Both the position numbers and the translations under genes were made by a program. Of a stretch of DNA of 64,000 nt, positions 1-8,602 are shown in pieces (the stretch's first letter is position 1; each line of letters begins with the position of its first letter). The notes beneath the pieces are model-generated. The model had not been told where the DNA came from, ran no database searches, and worked only from the letters and a program-made list of their open reading frames with translations. Source of the stretch: Algoriphagus ratkowskyi (lineage in GTDB: Bacteria > Bacteroidota > Bacteroidia > Cytophagales > Cyclobacteriaceae). The DNA is taken from assembly GCF_002150505.1 (NCBI RefSeq), contig NZ_MSSV01000012.1:56446-120445 (forward strand), written 5' to 3'.

Positions 1-81
1 TGGTATTTAATCCGGCATGTAAAAGATGCTCATTTTTTAAGATCAACAGTAAAACACCCACAAAATAAGATGCCAGTTAGG

Positions 82-960
82 TTAGATTATAAACCGATCA
101 GCTTCATAGCCTCTCGTCTCAGTCTTCACCAAAAACACATCTCCACTTAAAGGATATTCTTTCAATTGGTCTGAACTCATATTTTCCTGAGCGCTGGTGA
201 TCAATAATGTATCTAGGTTTTCTCCACCGAAAGCACAAGATGTAATGTGCGGAACTGGTAGGTCAATTTTTTCGAGTAATTTTCCTGTGGTCGGATTCCA
301 GCGATAAACTCCCGAACCTCCATAGTGCGCCACCCAAAGCATGCCTTCTTGGTCTATGCACATCCCATCAGGAAACCCCAAGTCATCGGGGATTTCTATA
401 GCAACACGGTCATATTTAATTTCACCTTTTTCTAACTCAAAGTGGTAAGATTTGATCTTCCTAGTCGGCGTATCAATAAAGTAAAAAGTCTGATTGTCTG
501 CTGTCCAAGCCATCCCATTTGAAATCGTCAATTGATCCAATTGCATCTCCGGAATCAAATCTTTCCCAACCCGATACAAAGACCCTGAGCCTTCGGTAAA
601 CTTTGTACTCATGGTTCCAATCCAAAGCCGCCCTTTCGCATCGCACTTGCCATCGTTGAAGCGATTAAGTGGAAGATCTGATTCTACTTCGGTCTGCCAA
701 GTCAGGACTTCAGTGTCCAAATCGTAGGAAGCGATCTTTCGATCTAGTGCCAAAATCAATTCGCCCCCCTCCCCCTCCAAAATCAAGGTTAAACGATGAG
801 GAAACGATTTGGTGTTTGTCTTTCCTGTGGCCAAATGATGTTCAAATAACTTCCCGTTTTCTATATCCACCCAAAAAAAACTTTGGCGTGATACATGCCA
901 AAAAGGACTTTCACCGAGTAAGCATTGAGTGGGGATAGATGTAATAGTGTAGTTATTCAT
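82..960 (-). CDS. SMP-30/gluconolactonase family sugar lactonase
   Basis: Predicted cytoplasmic six-bladed beta-propeller hydrolase (292 aa, usual family size) that opens aldono-lactones with a divalent metal. Visible family signatures are the N-terminal metal-ligand glutamate E17 in GESPFW, the RFNDGKCD and GRLWIGT segments, the ISNGMAW asparagine, and FPDGMCID, whose aspartate is the usual catalytic/metal residue. There is no signal peptide. It is the last of five minus-strand genes (from 4704 downwards) that look like one sugar-acid catabolic cluster, 130 bases after an isomerase/epimerase. It would supply the lactone-hydrolysis step after a sugar dehydrogenase; the actual sugar cannot be told from sequence. 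Confidence 0.85.
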   Translation of the reverse strand: MNNYTITSIPTQCLLGESPFWHVSRQSFFWVDIENGKLFEHHLATGKTNTKSFPHRLTLILEGEGGELILALDRKIASYDLDTEVLTWQTEVESDLPLNRFNDGKCDAKGRLWIGTMSTKFTEGSGSLYRVGKDLIPEMQLDQLTISNGMAWTADNQTFYFIDTPTRKIKSYHFELEKGEIKYDRVAIEIPDDLGFPDGMCIDQEGMLWVAHYGGSGVYRWNPTTGKLLEKIDLPVPHITSCAFGGENLDTLLITSAQENMSSDQLKEYPLSGDVFLVKTETRGYEADRFII

Positions 961-1090
961 GGTTGAAAAGGTCGGTAAATTATTGATTGAGTTTTGAGGC
1001 TAAAATCAGGCTCGCGAAAATCATTGAAATTTCAAAAATCTTTAAGGGTCAAAGAAATCTCGTAAATCGCATATCTAAAATCTTCCATGA

Positions 1091-1975
1091 CTATCGCCAA
1101 TATTGAGATATTTTCTTTTTCAAAAAAGCCACAGATCGCTCCAGCTGATCCATGCCATCCACTCCGTCTTCTATGCTGATCCAATTGTCGAAACCTACCC
1201 TCTTCAATTCTGTGAAAATCGCATCGTAATCATTCATGCCTTTTCCGACTTCACCATGACTTAGTCTCGCTGCATATCCTTTTGCACCACCTTCTTCTTT
1301 TTTCAAATCTTCAATTGTGCCATACTTCAAAAATCGATCACTGGCATGCATAGTGACGACACGTTCGGAAACTTCATAAAGCAAGTCAAGCGGATCTTCA
1401 CCCGCTAAAAAAGCATTGCTAGGATCGTAATTCACGCCGAAATTCGGATGCTGAATGCTTTTGACCAGCTTGGTGAAAAGTTCTCTTTTCTGGGCAAATT
1501 CCGGGTAATCCCAAAAGTCATCTTTGTAGTGATTTTCCAAAATAAGCGTAATCCCCAAGGATTTTGCATAAGGTAAACAGGCTTGAATAGACTCTGAAGC
1601 ATATTTAATTCCCTCATCTTCGGAAAGTTCAGGGCGATACTGACCAGATAGAACCCGGCAGTATTTCCCACCAAGCTCGTCCGTCATCTCTATCCAACGC
1701 CTCTGTTTCTGAATTTCATTCTCTCGAAAAGCCTTGTCTGGATGAGTAAAATCTGGGGAACAACACATCATGGGGATGACCATTCCTTTATCCTCCACCA
1801 TTCTGCGGAATTGACGCCAGTTTTCTTCTTTCTCCATTTCAAGGAACCCGGCATACCACTCCAGTCCATCAATTTCTAATCCTGAGGCAAGTTCTATCCA
1901 TTCGGAAATTTTCATGCTTCCGTCCTTGCAAAGTGCATGCATAAAGGCTTTGGGGAAGGCGGCTATTTTTGGCAT
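1091..1975 (-). CDS. Sugar phosphate isomerase/epimerase (xylose isomerase-like TIM barrel)
   Basis: 294 aa protein of the AP endonuclease 2/xylose-isomerase-like TIM barrel family. Metal-binding segments typical of the fold are visible: LILENHYKDD (Glu on a central strand), NYDPSNAF (Asp/Asn pair), TMHASDRF (His), GEVGKGMNDYD and the C-terminal WISIEDG glutamate. Such enzymes interconvert ketoses or keto-sugar acids and are frequent in Bacteroidota catabolic clusters. It has no signal peptide. It lies between an SDR gene upstream (181-base gap) and the SMP-30 lactonase downstream (130-base gap), all on the same strand, so co-expression is likely. Substrate unknown. Confidence 0.8.
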   Translation of the reverse strand: MPKIAAFPKAFMHALCKDGSMKISEWIELASGLEIDGLEWYAGFLEMEKEENWRQFRRMVEDKGMVIPMMCCSPDFTHPDKAFRENEIQKQRRWIEMTDELGGKYCRVLSGQYRPELSEDEGIKYASESIQACLPYAKSLGITLILENHYKDDFWDYPEFAQKRELFTKLVKSIQHPNFGVNYDPSNAFLAGEDPLDLLYEVSERVVTMHASDRFLKYGTIEDLKKEEGGAKGYAARLSHGEVGKGMNDYDAIFTELKRVGFDNWISIEDGVDGMDQLERSVAFLKKKISQYWR

Positions 1976-2072
1976 TGTGTAATGTTTTTAAGTTTGAATT
2001 TGTATGAGTTTTCTATCCGATTGAAGCAAAAGTCAGATGTGTTTTAGGAATTGGTAAATGCAAGCATTTAGG

Positions 2073-2104
2073 CCTCTTCTGTCTCCCGTCTTCTGTCTTC
2101 CAGC
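2073..2104. repeat. Pyrimidine-rich intergenic repeat, copy 1
   Basis: A CT-rich stretch with the internally repeated word TCTTCTGTCT/GTCTTCTGTCTT, lying between the isomerase and SDR genes. A close second copy occurs at about 7795-7828, beside pdxJ. Two matching non-coding copies in one window suggest a dispersed low-complexity repeat family. Its function is unknown. Confidence 0.45.
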
Positions 2105-2156
2105 CTGATAAGCAAAGGCATTAAGGCAACTGCAATCTTTGGGGATAATCTCTCAT

Positions 2157-2954
2157 TTATCTATGAGGAATTGTACTCGTGTCTTTGGGAGCATTTCTGC
2201 CAATCATAGGATATTGCTCCAGATCTATCACTTGTCCGCTGATCGGCCCACTTTCATCCGAAAGCCAATAAATCGCAGCAGCTGCTATTTCCTCTGGCCA
2301 AAGTATTCTACCAGCAGGAGCATACAATGCAGGCAAATCTTCGTACCAATTATCCGCTAGTCCATGTTCTCTTTTTCGCTCGATTTCCTTCTCTGTGAGT
2401 ACCCAGCCGGGATTAATTTGGTTTACTCTTACGCCATATTCTCGAATAAGCACATCGCCTAGATTTCTTGTCATCGTCATCAAAGCGCCTTTGGAAATAC
2501 TGTAAGCCAATAAATTTGGCTCTCCGCTCCAGGCATTCACCGAGCCTATATTTAAAACTGCTCCGTGACTATCTGCGAGATAAGGAAGTGCTGCCTGAAT
2601 TAGCTGAAATGGAGCAATGGTATTTACCTCCAGAACTCTATTCAAAAATTCTTTGTCGGTAGTAATAATATTCGAGGGAACCACAAGGGCGGCATTGTTC
2701 ACAATCGCATCTAAGCGACCCCAAGAATTAATGGATAAGTCCACTAATCGCTGGGCAGCGCCATCTGCTGAGATTTCTTCAATATGAAGCCTTGCATTTT
2801 TATCACCGAGTTCCTTTACCACATCCGCTCCTAGATCTTCTTCTAATCCATGGATGATCACTTTTGCACCTTCTGAAACAGCCTTTCTGGCAATAGCTTT
2901 CCCAATGCCCATCGTGCTTCCGGTAATTATAATGACCTTACCTTTTAACCGCAT
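2157..2954 (-). CDS. SDR-family NAD(P)-dependent oxidoreductase
   Basis: Classical short-chain dehydrogenase (265 aa). The Rossmann glycine motif TGSTMGIG is at about residues 12-19, the NNAA motif follows, the catalytic Ser is in LNIGSVNAW, and Tyr/Lys are in YSISKGAL. The PGWVLTE segment is typical of the family. It would oxidise or reduce a sugar or polyol alcohol. The start lies 1 base after the stop of the zinc-dehydrogenase gene, so the two are almost certainly translated from one mRNA. Together with that dehydrogenase it gives the cluster two distinct redox steps. Substrate not deducible. Confidence 0.85.
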   Translation of the reverse strand: MRLKGKVIIITGSTMGIGKAIARKAVSEGAKVIIHGLEEDLGADVVKELGDKNARLHIEEISADGAAQRLVDLSINSWGRLDAIVNNAALVVPSNIITTDKEFLNRVLEVNTIAPFQLIQAALPYLADSHGAVLNIGSVNAWSGEPNLLAYSISKGALMTMTRNLGDVLIREYGVRVNQINPGWVLTEKEIERKREHGLADNWYEDLPALYAPAGRILWPEEIAAAAIYWLSDESGPISGQVIDLEQYPMIGRNAPKDTSTIPHR

Positions 2955-2955
2955 A

Positions 2956-3993
2956 TTAAACTGGTTTTAGCACACTTTTCACCACTTCTCCACTATGCAT
3001 TTTCTCAAAAGCTTCATGCCATTCTGTAATCGGCCAAACGCCTCCGATGATGGGTTTCACATCCAGAATTCCGCTGGCAAGTAGCCCAATGACTTTTTCC
3101 CAAATCGGCCAGTTATGACTGAAACTTCCTTGAAGTCGCACATTTTTTTGTACCAAAGGATCCAGAGAAAAATTACAGGGAGTTGGTCCCCATCCCACCT
3201 TGGTGATTTGTCCATTAGGTCGTACTAAATCCATTGCGATTTTTAAAGTAGAGCTATGTCCTGCCGCGTCGATAATCAAGTCTGCTCCCAAGCCATCGGT
3301 TTTTCTCGCCCATTCTGAAGCGTCATTGATGATCGGAGTGACACCGTAGCTTCTTGCAATTTCCAGTCTTCCGCGATCTTTTTCTAAACCCAAAATAGCT
3401 ACATCACCTCCACAGATTTTCGCAACAGCTGCGCAAAGAATCCCGATGGTTCCTGGACCGATTACAATTACCCGATCTCCTGGTTTGATGTGAGAATTAA
3501 CAGCTACTGCATTGTAAGCAACTGAGCAAGGTTCGGTGAGGCAAGCTTCTTCGAATGACAATCCAGCAGGCACACGGTGCAAACATCTAGCAGGAACTCT
3601 CACGAATCTCGTCATTGCACCATTCACTCCGTAGCCAAATCCTTTTCTGGTAGGATCCAGGTTGTACAAGCCATTTTTACTCATAGGGTTTTGAGGATCG
3701 ATCACTGCTGCTGTCTCGCTGACTACGCGATCGCCTATTTCCCATCCAGCTACTCTGTCGCCGACCACAGCGATTTTGCCCCCAAACTCGTGGCCCAAAA
3801 CCACGGGATAATTCACTGGCCATGAATGATCTGAGGTCCATTGATGCAGATCGCTTCCGCAAACGCCGACATTTTCTACTTCCAAAAGAATATCTTCATC
3901 CCCAATTTCTGGAATGGGAATTTCTCTGATTTCCACTGAGCCTTTTTTCTCTGAAAAATTAACTACGGCGGCTGATTTACCTGAAATTGACAT
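2956..3993 (-). CDS. Zinc-dependent alcohol/sorbitol-type dehydrogenase (MDR superfamily)
   Basis: 345 aa medium-chain dehydrogenase. Catalytic zinc ligands are visible in CGSDLHQW and GHEFGG, with a further Glu in TEPCSVAYNA. The Rossmann segment is VIGPGTIGIL. The four-cysteine structural-zinc lobe normally found near residues 90-115 is absent: that stretch (about 95-130) contains no cysteine, as in a subset of sorbitol/threonine-type dehydrogenases. It probably oxidises a polyol or sugar acid with NAD(P). It is tightly packed between the decarboxylase-family gene (12-base gap) and the SDR (1-base gap), so it is part of the same operon. Confidence 0.85.
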   Translation of the reverse strand: MSISGKSAAVVNFSEKKGSVEIREIPIPEIGDEDILLEVENVGVCGSDLHQWTSDHSWPVNYPVVLGHEFGGKIAVVGDRVAGWEIGDRVVSETAAVIDPQNPMSKNGLYNLDPTRKGFGYGVNGAMTRFVRVPARCLHRVPAGLSFEEACLTEPCSVAYNAVAVNSHIKPGDRVIVIGPGTIGILCAAVAKICGGDVAILGLEKDRGRLEIARSYGVTPIINDASEWARKTDGLGADLIIDAAGHSSTLKIAMDLVRPNGQITKVGWGPTPCNFSLDPLVQKNVRLQGSFSHNWPIWEKVIGLLASGILDVKPIIGGVWPITEWHEAFEKMHSGEVVKSVLKPV

Positions 3994-4005
3994 AAAATAA
4001 TGAGT

Positions 4006-4704
4006 TTAATATTTGTTGATAGTTTGAGAATGGATTGCTGCGCAAATCTTCCTTAAAGAGGCTTCGAGATCTCCATCTGCAGTTTTGAAAGCATCTGCGT
4101 CTATTGTCAGAGGCGCACCGAGAACCACCAGAGGAGCGCCGAATTGGGGACATTGAATCGCTTGCTCTAGAGTTAGTCCTCCAACTGCCTGAACTGGTAC
4201 ATTCACTGCCTTCACAATTTCTCGTAATTGATCGAGCGGACTCGGCATTCTATGGCCAGCTGCGGCAATACCTCTCCGCTCATCGTAACCGATATGATGA
4301 ATCACATAGTCGCATCCCAGATCCTCTAAAAATCTAGCTCCCTCCACCATATCTGGGCATCCCAAATTGTCACCCATCACTTTCACTCCATAATCTTTTC
4401 CTGCCTGCACCACGCATTTGATGGTTTCGGCATGTGCTCTTGCCATCACGACTACATGAGTTGCACCAGCTTTCGCCATCATTTCAGCTTCCAGATAGCC
4501 TCCATCCATGGTTTTGAGATCGGCCACAATAGGAATTCCTGGAAAAGCTTCCCGCAATTTCCTGACTCCGTGAAGACCTTCAGCTAGAATAAGTGGAGTA
4601 CCTGCTTCCAGCCAATCTACTCCAGCACGCAAGGCCAAGGCAGCCGTTTCCAGAGCCTCATCAATGTCCGTAAGATCTAGGGATATTTGTACTATAGGTT
4701 TCAT
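4006..4704 (-). CDS. OMP decarboxylase/HUMPS-superfamily aldolase or decarboxylase
   Basis: 232 aa (beta/alpha)8 protein related to 3-hexulose-6-phosphate synthase and 3-keto-L-gulonate-6-phosphate decarboxylase. The superfamily active-site motif is seen as ADLKTMDGG, preceded by the substrate-binding start VQISLDL and followed by the phosphate-loop segment AVGGLT. I start at the ATG at 4704 (MKPIVQ); 16 codons further upstream are open but do not resemble the family N-terminus. It is the first gene of the five-gene minus-strand cluster. No sugar kinase is seen nearby, so either phosphorylation happens elsewhere or the substrate differs from the characterised family members. Confidence 0.75.
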   Translation of the reverse strand: MKPIVQISLDLTDIDEALETAALALRAGVDWLEAGTPLILAEGLHGVRKLREAFPGIPIVADLKTMDGGYLEAEMMAKAGATHVVVMARAHAETIKCVVQAGKDYGVKVMGDNLGCPDMVEGARFLEDLGCDYVIHHIGYDERRGIAAAGHRMPSPLDQLREIVKAVNVPVQAVGGLTLEQAIQCPQFGAPLVVLGAPLTIDADAFKTADGDLEASLRKICAAIHSQTINKY

Positions 4705-5041
4705 TTTAGGTTTGTTTAAAAGTAAATCAATGAAAAAGAGTCCCGACAGCAATCAAGATTTGCTCAGATTTTTAAGATAGGTAAAAATGGAAAAGATACT
4801 TTCCTGTTTTGGGATGAATGGAGTGTTTTATTCTGTAAAAATAAAAAAAGTGTCCTATCTCAGTTTTTAATCCTGCTATTCAGGCACGGACAGAAATCCT
4901 AATTTGAGACATCGAATCAATGCATACTATTTTTCCATTGGGGACCTCCGGGAAAACCTCTGTGATCTCAGTGATTAAATCACTACCAAAAAAAAGCCCT
5001 AATCTGTTTTAGAAAAGGGCTAGCTAGTGTCCACTATAAAA
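4705..5041. other. Intergenic region upstream of the sugar cluster
   Basis: No gene is seen in these 337 bases. The right end holds a terminator for the dipeptidase gene (about 4990-5021), and around 4955-4982 lies an 'AACCTCTGTGATCTCAGTG'-type stretch resembling dispersed intergenic repeats of Bacteroidota. The promoter of the sugar-catabolism cluster is presumably in the left half, but I cannot pin it down. Confidence 0.4.
4990..5021 (-). terminator. Rho-independent terminator after the dipeptidase gene
   Basis: Read on the minus strand, an AGCCCT...AGGGCT stem (plus strand 4995-5000 and 5016-5021) is followed by a run of nine T. It lies 20 bases past the dipeptidase stop codon. Confidence 0.65.
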
Positions 5042-6112
5042 TCAGGACCAGGCTTTTCGTAGAAATTTTAGCCAATTACCATGCATGACTTTGGCGATGT
5101 CTTTTTCTGTAAAACCTCTTTTGCGAAGCAACTCTGCAATAGTATTAAGATCAGTAATTGTATTTATATCGTGAGGAGACTGTTCAGTACCAAAAGCTCC
5201 GTCCAGGTCAGAACCAATTCCTATGTGATTGGCATTCCCGGCTATCTGACAAATATGTTCCATGTGATCCAACACGGTGTTTAATGTCACATTTCTCTCT
5301 TTCGGCGTAGATTTACCTCTTTCCCACCCTGGGCTCAGCATCCAGGCATCCATGGCTGCACCGATCACAGCACCACGATCAACCAATGCCTTGATCATCT
5401 CATCCGAAAATTGTCTGTTGTGGTCTACCAGTGCCCGGCAATTATTATGACTTGCCCACACTGGCCCATTATAAATCTCCAGCGCTTCCCAAAAAGCCAA
5501 ATCGCATAGGTGTGTAGTGTCTAAGATTATTCCCAGCTCATCCATTTTGCGAATTAATGCTTTCCCTTCCGCATTCAAGGGAGCTGAAGCATCTGTGCCG
5601 TGCGCATATCTACCAGGTCCGTAATGAGCAGGCCCAAGTGCTCTAAGTCCATATTCGTATGCTTTTTCTAAATAATCAACCGTCACAATTGAATCTGCTC
5701 CTTCGAGAGAAAGAATAAAACCTACTGGCTTTCTAGAATTATCTTCTCCATTTTCCCAAAGTGCGAGATGCGCATCCAATTCAACAAGATTCGTGATTTG
5801 TGCCATTTCGCCTTGTTGTACCATAGTCTGATACCAAGCCAACTGACCTTGACTTTGAGCCCAAGCTTGAGCCGGAGAATTCCAGCCAGGAAGCGAATTA
5901 CCCGGCGCAACATAGCGAGCAATTTGCGTAGCGACGACCAAGCCTATATTACCTTCTCTCAAAGCTGGGAGAGAAACTATTGCATTTCCTCGATCAGGTT
6001 TGTCAGACATCCCCTTTTCTCTGGCATTGATTGCTGAAACGGATAATGTCAGGTCGCGATTCCATTCCAGTGCATTCATACTCAAATCAAGATGGGCGTC
6101 TATCGTAAACAT
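5042..6112 (-). CDS. Membrane dipeptidase, peptidase M19 family
   Basis: 356 aa amidohydrolase-fold dipeptidase. Binuclear zinc ligands appear in the N-terminal TIDAHLDLS (HxD), the central Glu in LSLEGADSI, DTTHLCDLAFWEAL and WASHNNCRALVDHNRQ. The C-terminal GIGSDLDGAFG is also typical of renal-dipeptidase relatives. No signal peptide or lipobox is visible, so it is predicted cytoplasmic, in contrast to many secreted family members. It starts 3 bases after the stop of the RsmI-like methyltransferase gene, so the two are co-transcribed. A role in dipeptide or D-amino-acid dipeptide turnover is inferred from the family. Confidence 0.88.
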   Translation of the reverse strand: MFTIDAHLDLSMNALEWNRDLTLSVSAINAREKGMSDKPDRGNAIVSLPALREGNIGLVVATQIARYVAPGNSLPGWNSPAQAWAQSQGQLAWYQTMVQQGEMAQITNLVELDAHLALWENGEDNSRKPVGFILSLEGADSIVTVDYLEKAYEYGLRALGPAHYGPGRYAHGTDASAPLNAEGKALIRKMDELGIILDTTHLCDLAFWEALEIYNGPVWASHNNCRALVDHNRQFSDEMIKALVDRGAVIGAAMDAWMLSPGWERGKSTPKERNVTLNTVLDHMEHICQIAGNANHIGIGSDLDGAFGTEQSPHDINTITDLNTIAELLRKRGFTEKDIAKVMHGNWLKFLRKAWS

Positions 6113-6115
6113 ATT

Positions 6116-6826
6116 TTAAAAGCTTTGAAGTATGAAAACAGTAGGAATTTTATGCAAGTCAAATGGAAAGTTCTTCCATTCTTCTGCAGTTTTGGTCAGG
6201 ATCATCTCGTCTGATCCAGTGATATTTTTTGCAATGCAAAGCTTTGTCTGAGGAGAAAGCACCCGAAGCAGATCTTCCAGCAATTGATTGTTGCGAAAAG
6301 GAGTTTCCATAAAGATTTGCGCCCTTCTTTCACGAAGAGATTCAGCTTCGAGCTTCTTGATTGCTGCAGTTTTATCCTTCTTATCAATAGGTAAATAACC
6401 GTGAAAAGCGAAAGATTGTCCAGAAAAACCAGACCCCATCAATGCCATAAACATGGAACTTGGCCCTGAAAGTGGCACAACTTGAATACCTTTTTTATGT
6501 GCATGCTCCACAGCCAGAGCTCCAGGGTCAGCAATACCAGGGCAACCCGCTTCTGAAATAATTCCGATGTCAGCACCATTCATAAGGGGTTGCATGAGTC
6601 GGTTGATGAATTCCGACGAGGTGCCTTTGTCCAAGATCTCCATGTGAATTTGTTCCAGATTCACCCCCAATTTGAGACTGCTGATGTATCGACGTGCAGT
6701 TCGCATATTCTCCACTAGATACACTTTGGTATTCAAGATTACCTCTTTCACCTGAGGTGAAATGACAGCATCTTGCGTATTGTCTGCTAGTATATTCGGT
6801 ATGAGGAAGAGTTTTCCTTTGGCCAT
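6116..6826 (-). CDS. RsmI-like SAM-dependent methyltransferase (tetrapyrrole methylase fold)
   Basis: 236 aa protein of the tetrapyrrole methylase superfamily, closest in pattern to 16S rRNA 2'-O-methyltransferase RsmI. It shows KLFLIPN at the N-terminus, VYLVENMRTARRY, the SEAGCPGIADPG loop (RsmI-type SDAGTP.ISDPG), the VPLSGPSS segment and METPFRNNQLLEDLL. It is shorter than RsmI (about 280 aa), lacking the C-terminal part. This fits a short Bacteroidota paralogue whose target is not firmly known. It forms a two-gene unit with the dipeptidase (3-base spacing). Confidence 0.8.
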   Translation of the reverse strand: MAKGKLFLIPNILADNTQDAVISPQVKEVILNTKVYLVENMRTARRYISSLKLGVNLEQIHMEILDKGTSSEFINRLMQPLMNGADIGIISEAGCPGIADPGALAVEHAHKKGIQVVPLSGPSSMFMALMGSGFSGQSFAFHGYLPIDKKDKTAAIKKLEAESLRERRAQIFMETPFRNNQLLEDLLRVLSPQTKLCIAKNITGSDEMILTKTAEEWKNFPFDLHKIPTVFILQSF

Positions 6827-6925
6827 TTTAGGTGTGTTGTTTTAAAAAGAACGGAAAGTTAGGTGAAATAGGACTTGCTGAGAGCAGAAACTTTCGTGAA
6901 ATGTTCCAAGAAGTTGATTATAAGG

Positions 6926-7684
6926 TTATTTCAAAAACCTTCTGATTTCGTCAATCACCGCATCAGGTTGCTCAGCATGTAACCAATGTCCAGCGTCTGC
7001 GATGAATTCCACTTCATTGTGTGGGAAAAATGCATCAATGTCATCCAAATCTGACTGCTGAATGTAACTTGAATTTGACCCTGCCATGAAAAGTGTAGGA
7101 CCTGAAAAACTTTGACCTTCCGGCAATGCAGTCCCTACCTCATTGATGTTCTCAGTGATTACGGGAAGATTGATTTTCCACATAAAACCATCAACATCTC
7201 TACCGAGGCTTTTCAACAAAAACTGCCGAACACCAATTTCTGGGATATATTTGGCTAATTCGTCGTCGGCTTCCTTTCTAGATTGAATTTCGGTAAGATC
7301 AAGTGAATTTAAACCTTCCAGAATACTCTGATGATGTACAGCATAAAATCGCGGTGCAATATCGGCAACTATCAATTTATCTACTTTCTCCGGATATTTT
7401 AACGCAAAGTTCATTACCGTTTTTCCACCCATAGAATGCCCCATCAAGAAAGCTTTTTTCAAGCCCTCATCATCCATAAGTTCCTTCAAGTCTTCAACCA
7501 TTACCTCGTAATTCCACTCAGATGATTGAGGAGAATCGCCGTGATTACGTTGATCAACGAGGTAAAGCGTAAAGTTGTCTTTAAGCTCTTTAGAAATACT
7601 AAACCAATTGTCTGCTGAACCAAAAAGTCCGTGAAGGATGATTAATGGTTTTCCAGAGCCTAATTTCTTGAAATTTAACTTCAT
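6926..7684 (-). CDS. Alpha/beta-fold hydrolase (YbfF-type esterase)
   Basis: 252 aa alpha/beta hydrolase. The oxyanion segment ILHGLFGSADNW, the nucleophile elbow GHSMGGKT (Ser in GxSxG) and the C-terminal catalytic histidine in DAGHWLHAEQP are all visible, with DQRNHGDSP between. Length and motifs match the YbfF-type acyl-CoA/ester hydrolases. It is cytoplasmic (no signal peptide). It is flanked by its own intergenic gaps on both sides (about 100 and 140 bases), so it is probably a single-gene unit. Substrate not known. Confidence 0.85.
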   Translation of the reverse strand: MKLNFKKLGSGKPLIILHGLFGSADNWFSISKELKDNFTLYLVDQRNHGDSPQSSEWNYEVMVEDLKELMDDEGLKKAFLMGHSMGGKTVMNFALKYPEKVDKLIVADIAPRFYAVHHQSILEGLNSLDLTEIQSRKEADDELAKYIPEIGVRQFLLKSLGRDVDGFMWKINLPVITENINEVGTALPEGQSFSGPTLFMAGSNSSYIQQSDLDDIDAFFPHNEVEFIADAGHWLHAEQPDAVIDEIRRFLK

Positions 7685-7794
7685 TTTAAAATTACGATTT
7701 TTGATTTTGGATTTACGAGACCCTATGAACCTCTTACCTTCATCTCAGTTCACTTACAATTTTATTTTCTCCTAGTTCCCATCCACTGACTACC

Positions 7795-7828
7795 TCTGGT
7801 CTTCTGTCTCCGGTCTTCTGTCTTACAG
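7795..7828. repeat. Pyrimidine-rich intergenic repeat, copy 2
   Basis: Second copy of the GTCTTCTGTCTC-CGGTCTTCTGTCTT-like repeat also seen at 2073-2104. Here it runs into the stop codon of pdxJ (7823-7825). Confidence 0.45.
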
Positions 7829-8539
7829 CTCAAGTTTTCGTCTATACATCTGAATCGTATTTTCCAGACCATAATAAAGCGCGTCACATACAAGCGCGTG
7901 ACCGATAGATACCTCGTCCAAATATGGAATGCTTTGTTTTAGGAATGCCAAATTGTGAAGATCAAGATCATGTCCGGCGTTTAGTCCCATTCCCAATTCC
8001 CGCGCCAATTCCGCCACTTCTACATAAGGCTTGACTGCCGAATCTCGGTCAATATGATATTGAGATGCATAAGGCTCGGTGTAAAGCTCTACGCGATCTG
8101 TGCCTGTGAGTTTTGCTGGCTCAAAGTATTTGGTCTCCGGATTGATGAAAATCGAAACACGCACGCCAGACTCGTGGAGTTCAGCCACAATATCCTTTAG
8201 CATACTTTGATGAGTAATAGTGTCCCAGCCATTATTTGAAGTAATCGCCGTCGGTGGATCGGGAACAAGCGTCGCTTGGGCAGGTTTTACCAAACGTACC
8301 ATTTCCATGAATCGCTGATCTGGGTAGCCCTCAATATTAAATTCTGAAGTCACCACTTTCGCCAGATCCATGACATCCTGATAGCGAATGTGACGCTCAT
8401 CAGGCCTTGGATGAACAGTAATTCCCTGTGAACCAAAACGTTCTACATCTAATGCTACTTGCACTACATTTGGATTATCGGCTCCCCGCGCATTACGAAG
8501 GGTGGCGATCTTGTTAATATTTACGCTAAGCTTGGTCAT
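7823..8539 (-). CDS. pdxJ: Pyridoxine 5'-phosphate synthase
   Basis: 238 aa TIM-barrel enzyme condensing 1-deoxyxylulose 5-phosphate with 3-amino-2-oxopropyl phosphate in vitamin B6 synthesis. The N-terminal LSVNINKIATLRNARG, HPRPDERHIRYQDV (phosphate and active-site His/Arg), the TLVPDPP segment (E/D loop), GLNAGHDL and the C-terminal SIGHALVCDAL are all diagnostic, and the length is normal. It is oriented away from the yqeY-cvpA-pabA operon, with only 63 bases between start codons, so the two units share a divergent promoter region. Confidence 0.95.
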   Translation of the reverse strand: MTKLSVNINKIATLRNARGADNPNVVQVALDVERFGSQGITVHPRPDERHIRYQDVMDLAKVVTSEFNIEGYPDQRFMEMVRLVKPAQATLVPDPPTAITSNNGWDTITHQSMLKDIVAELHESGVRVSIFINPETKYFEPAKLTGTDRVELYTEPYASQYHIDRDSAVKPYVEVAELARELGMGLNAGHDLDLHNLAFLKQSIPYLDEVSIGHALVCDALYYGLENTIQMYRRKLEL

Positions 8540-8602
8540 ATCCGAGTCGAAAAAGGTATTTTTGTCTGTATAATTAAGAAGTGTAACACAAACTTAGGAC
8601 TA

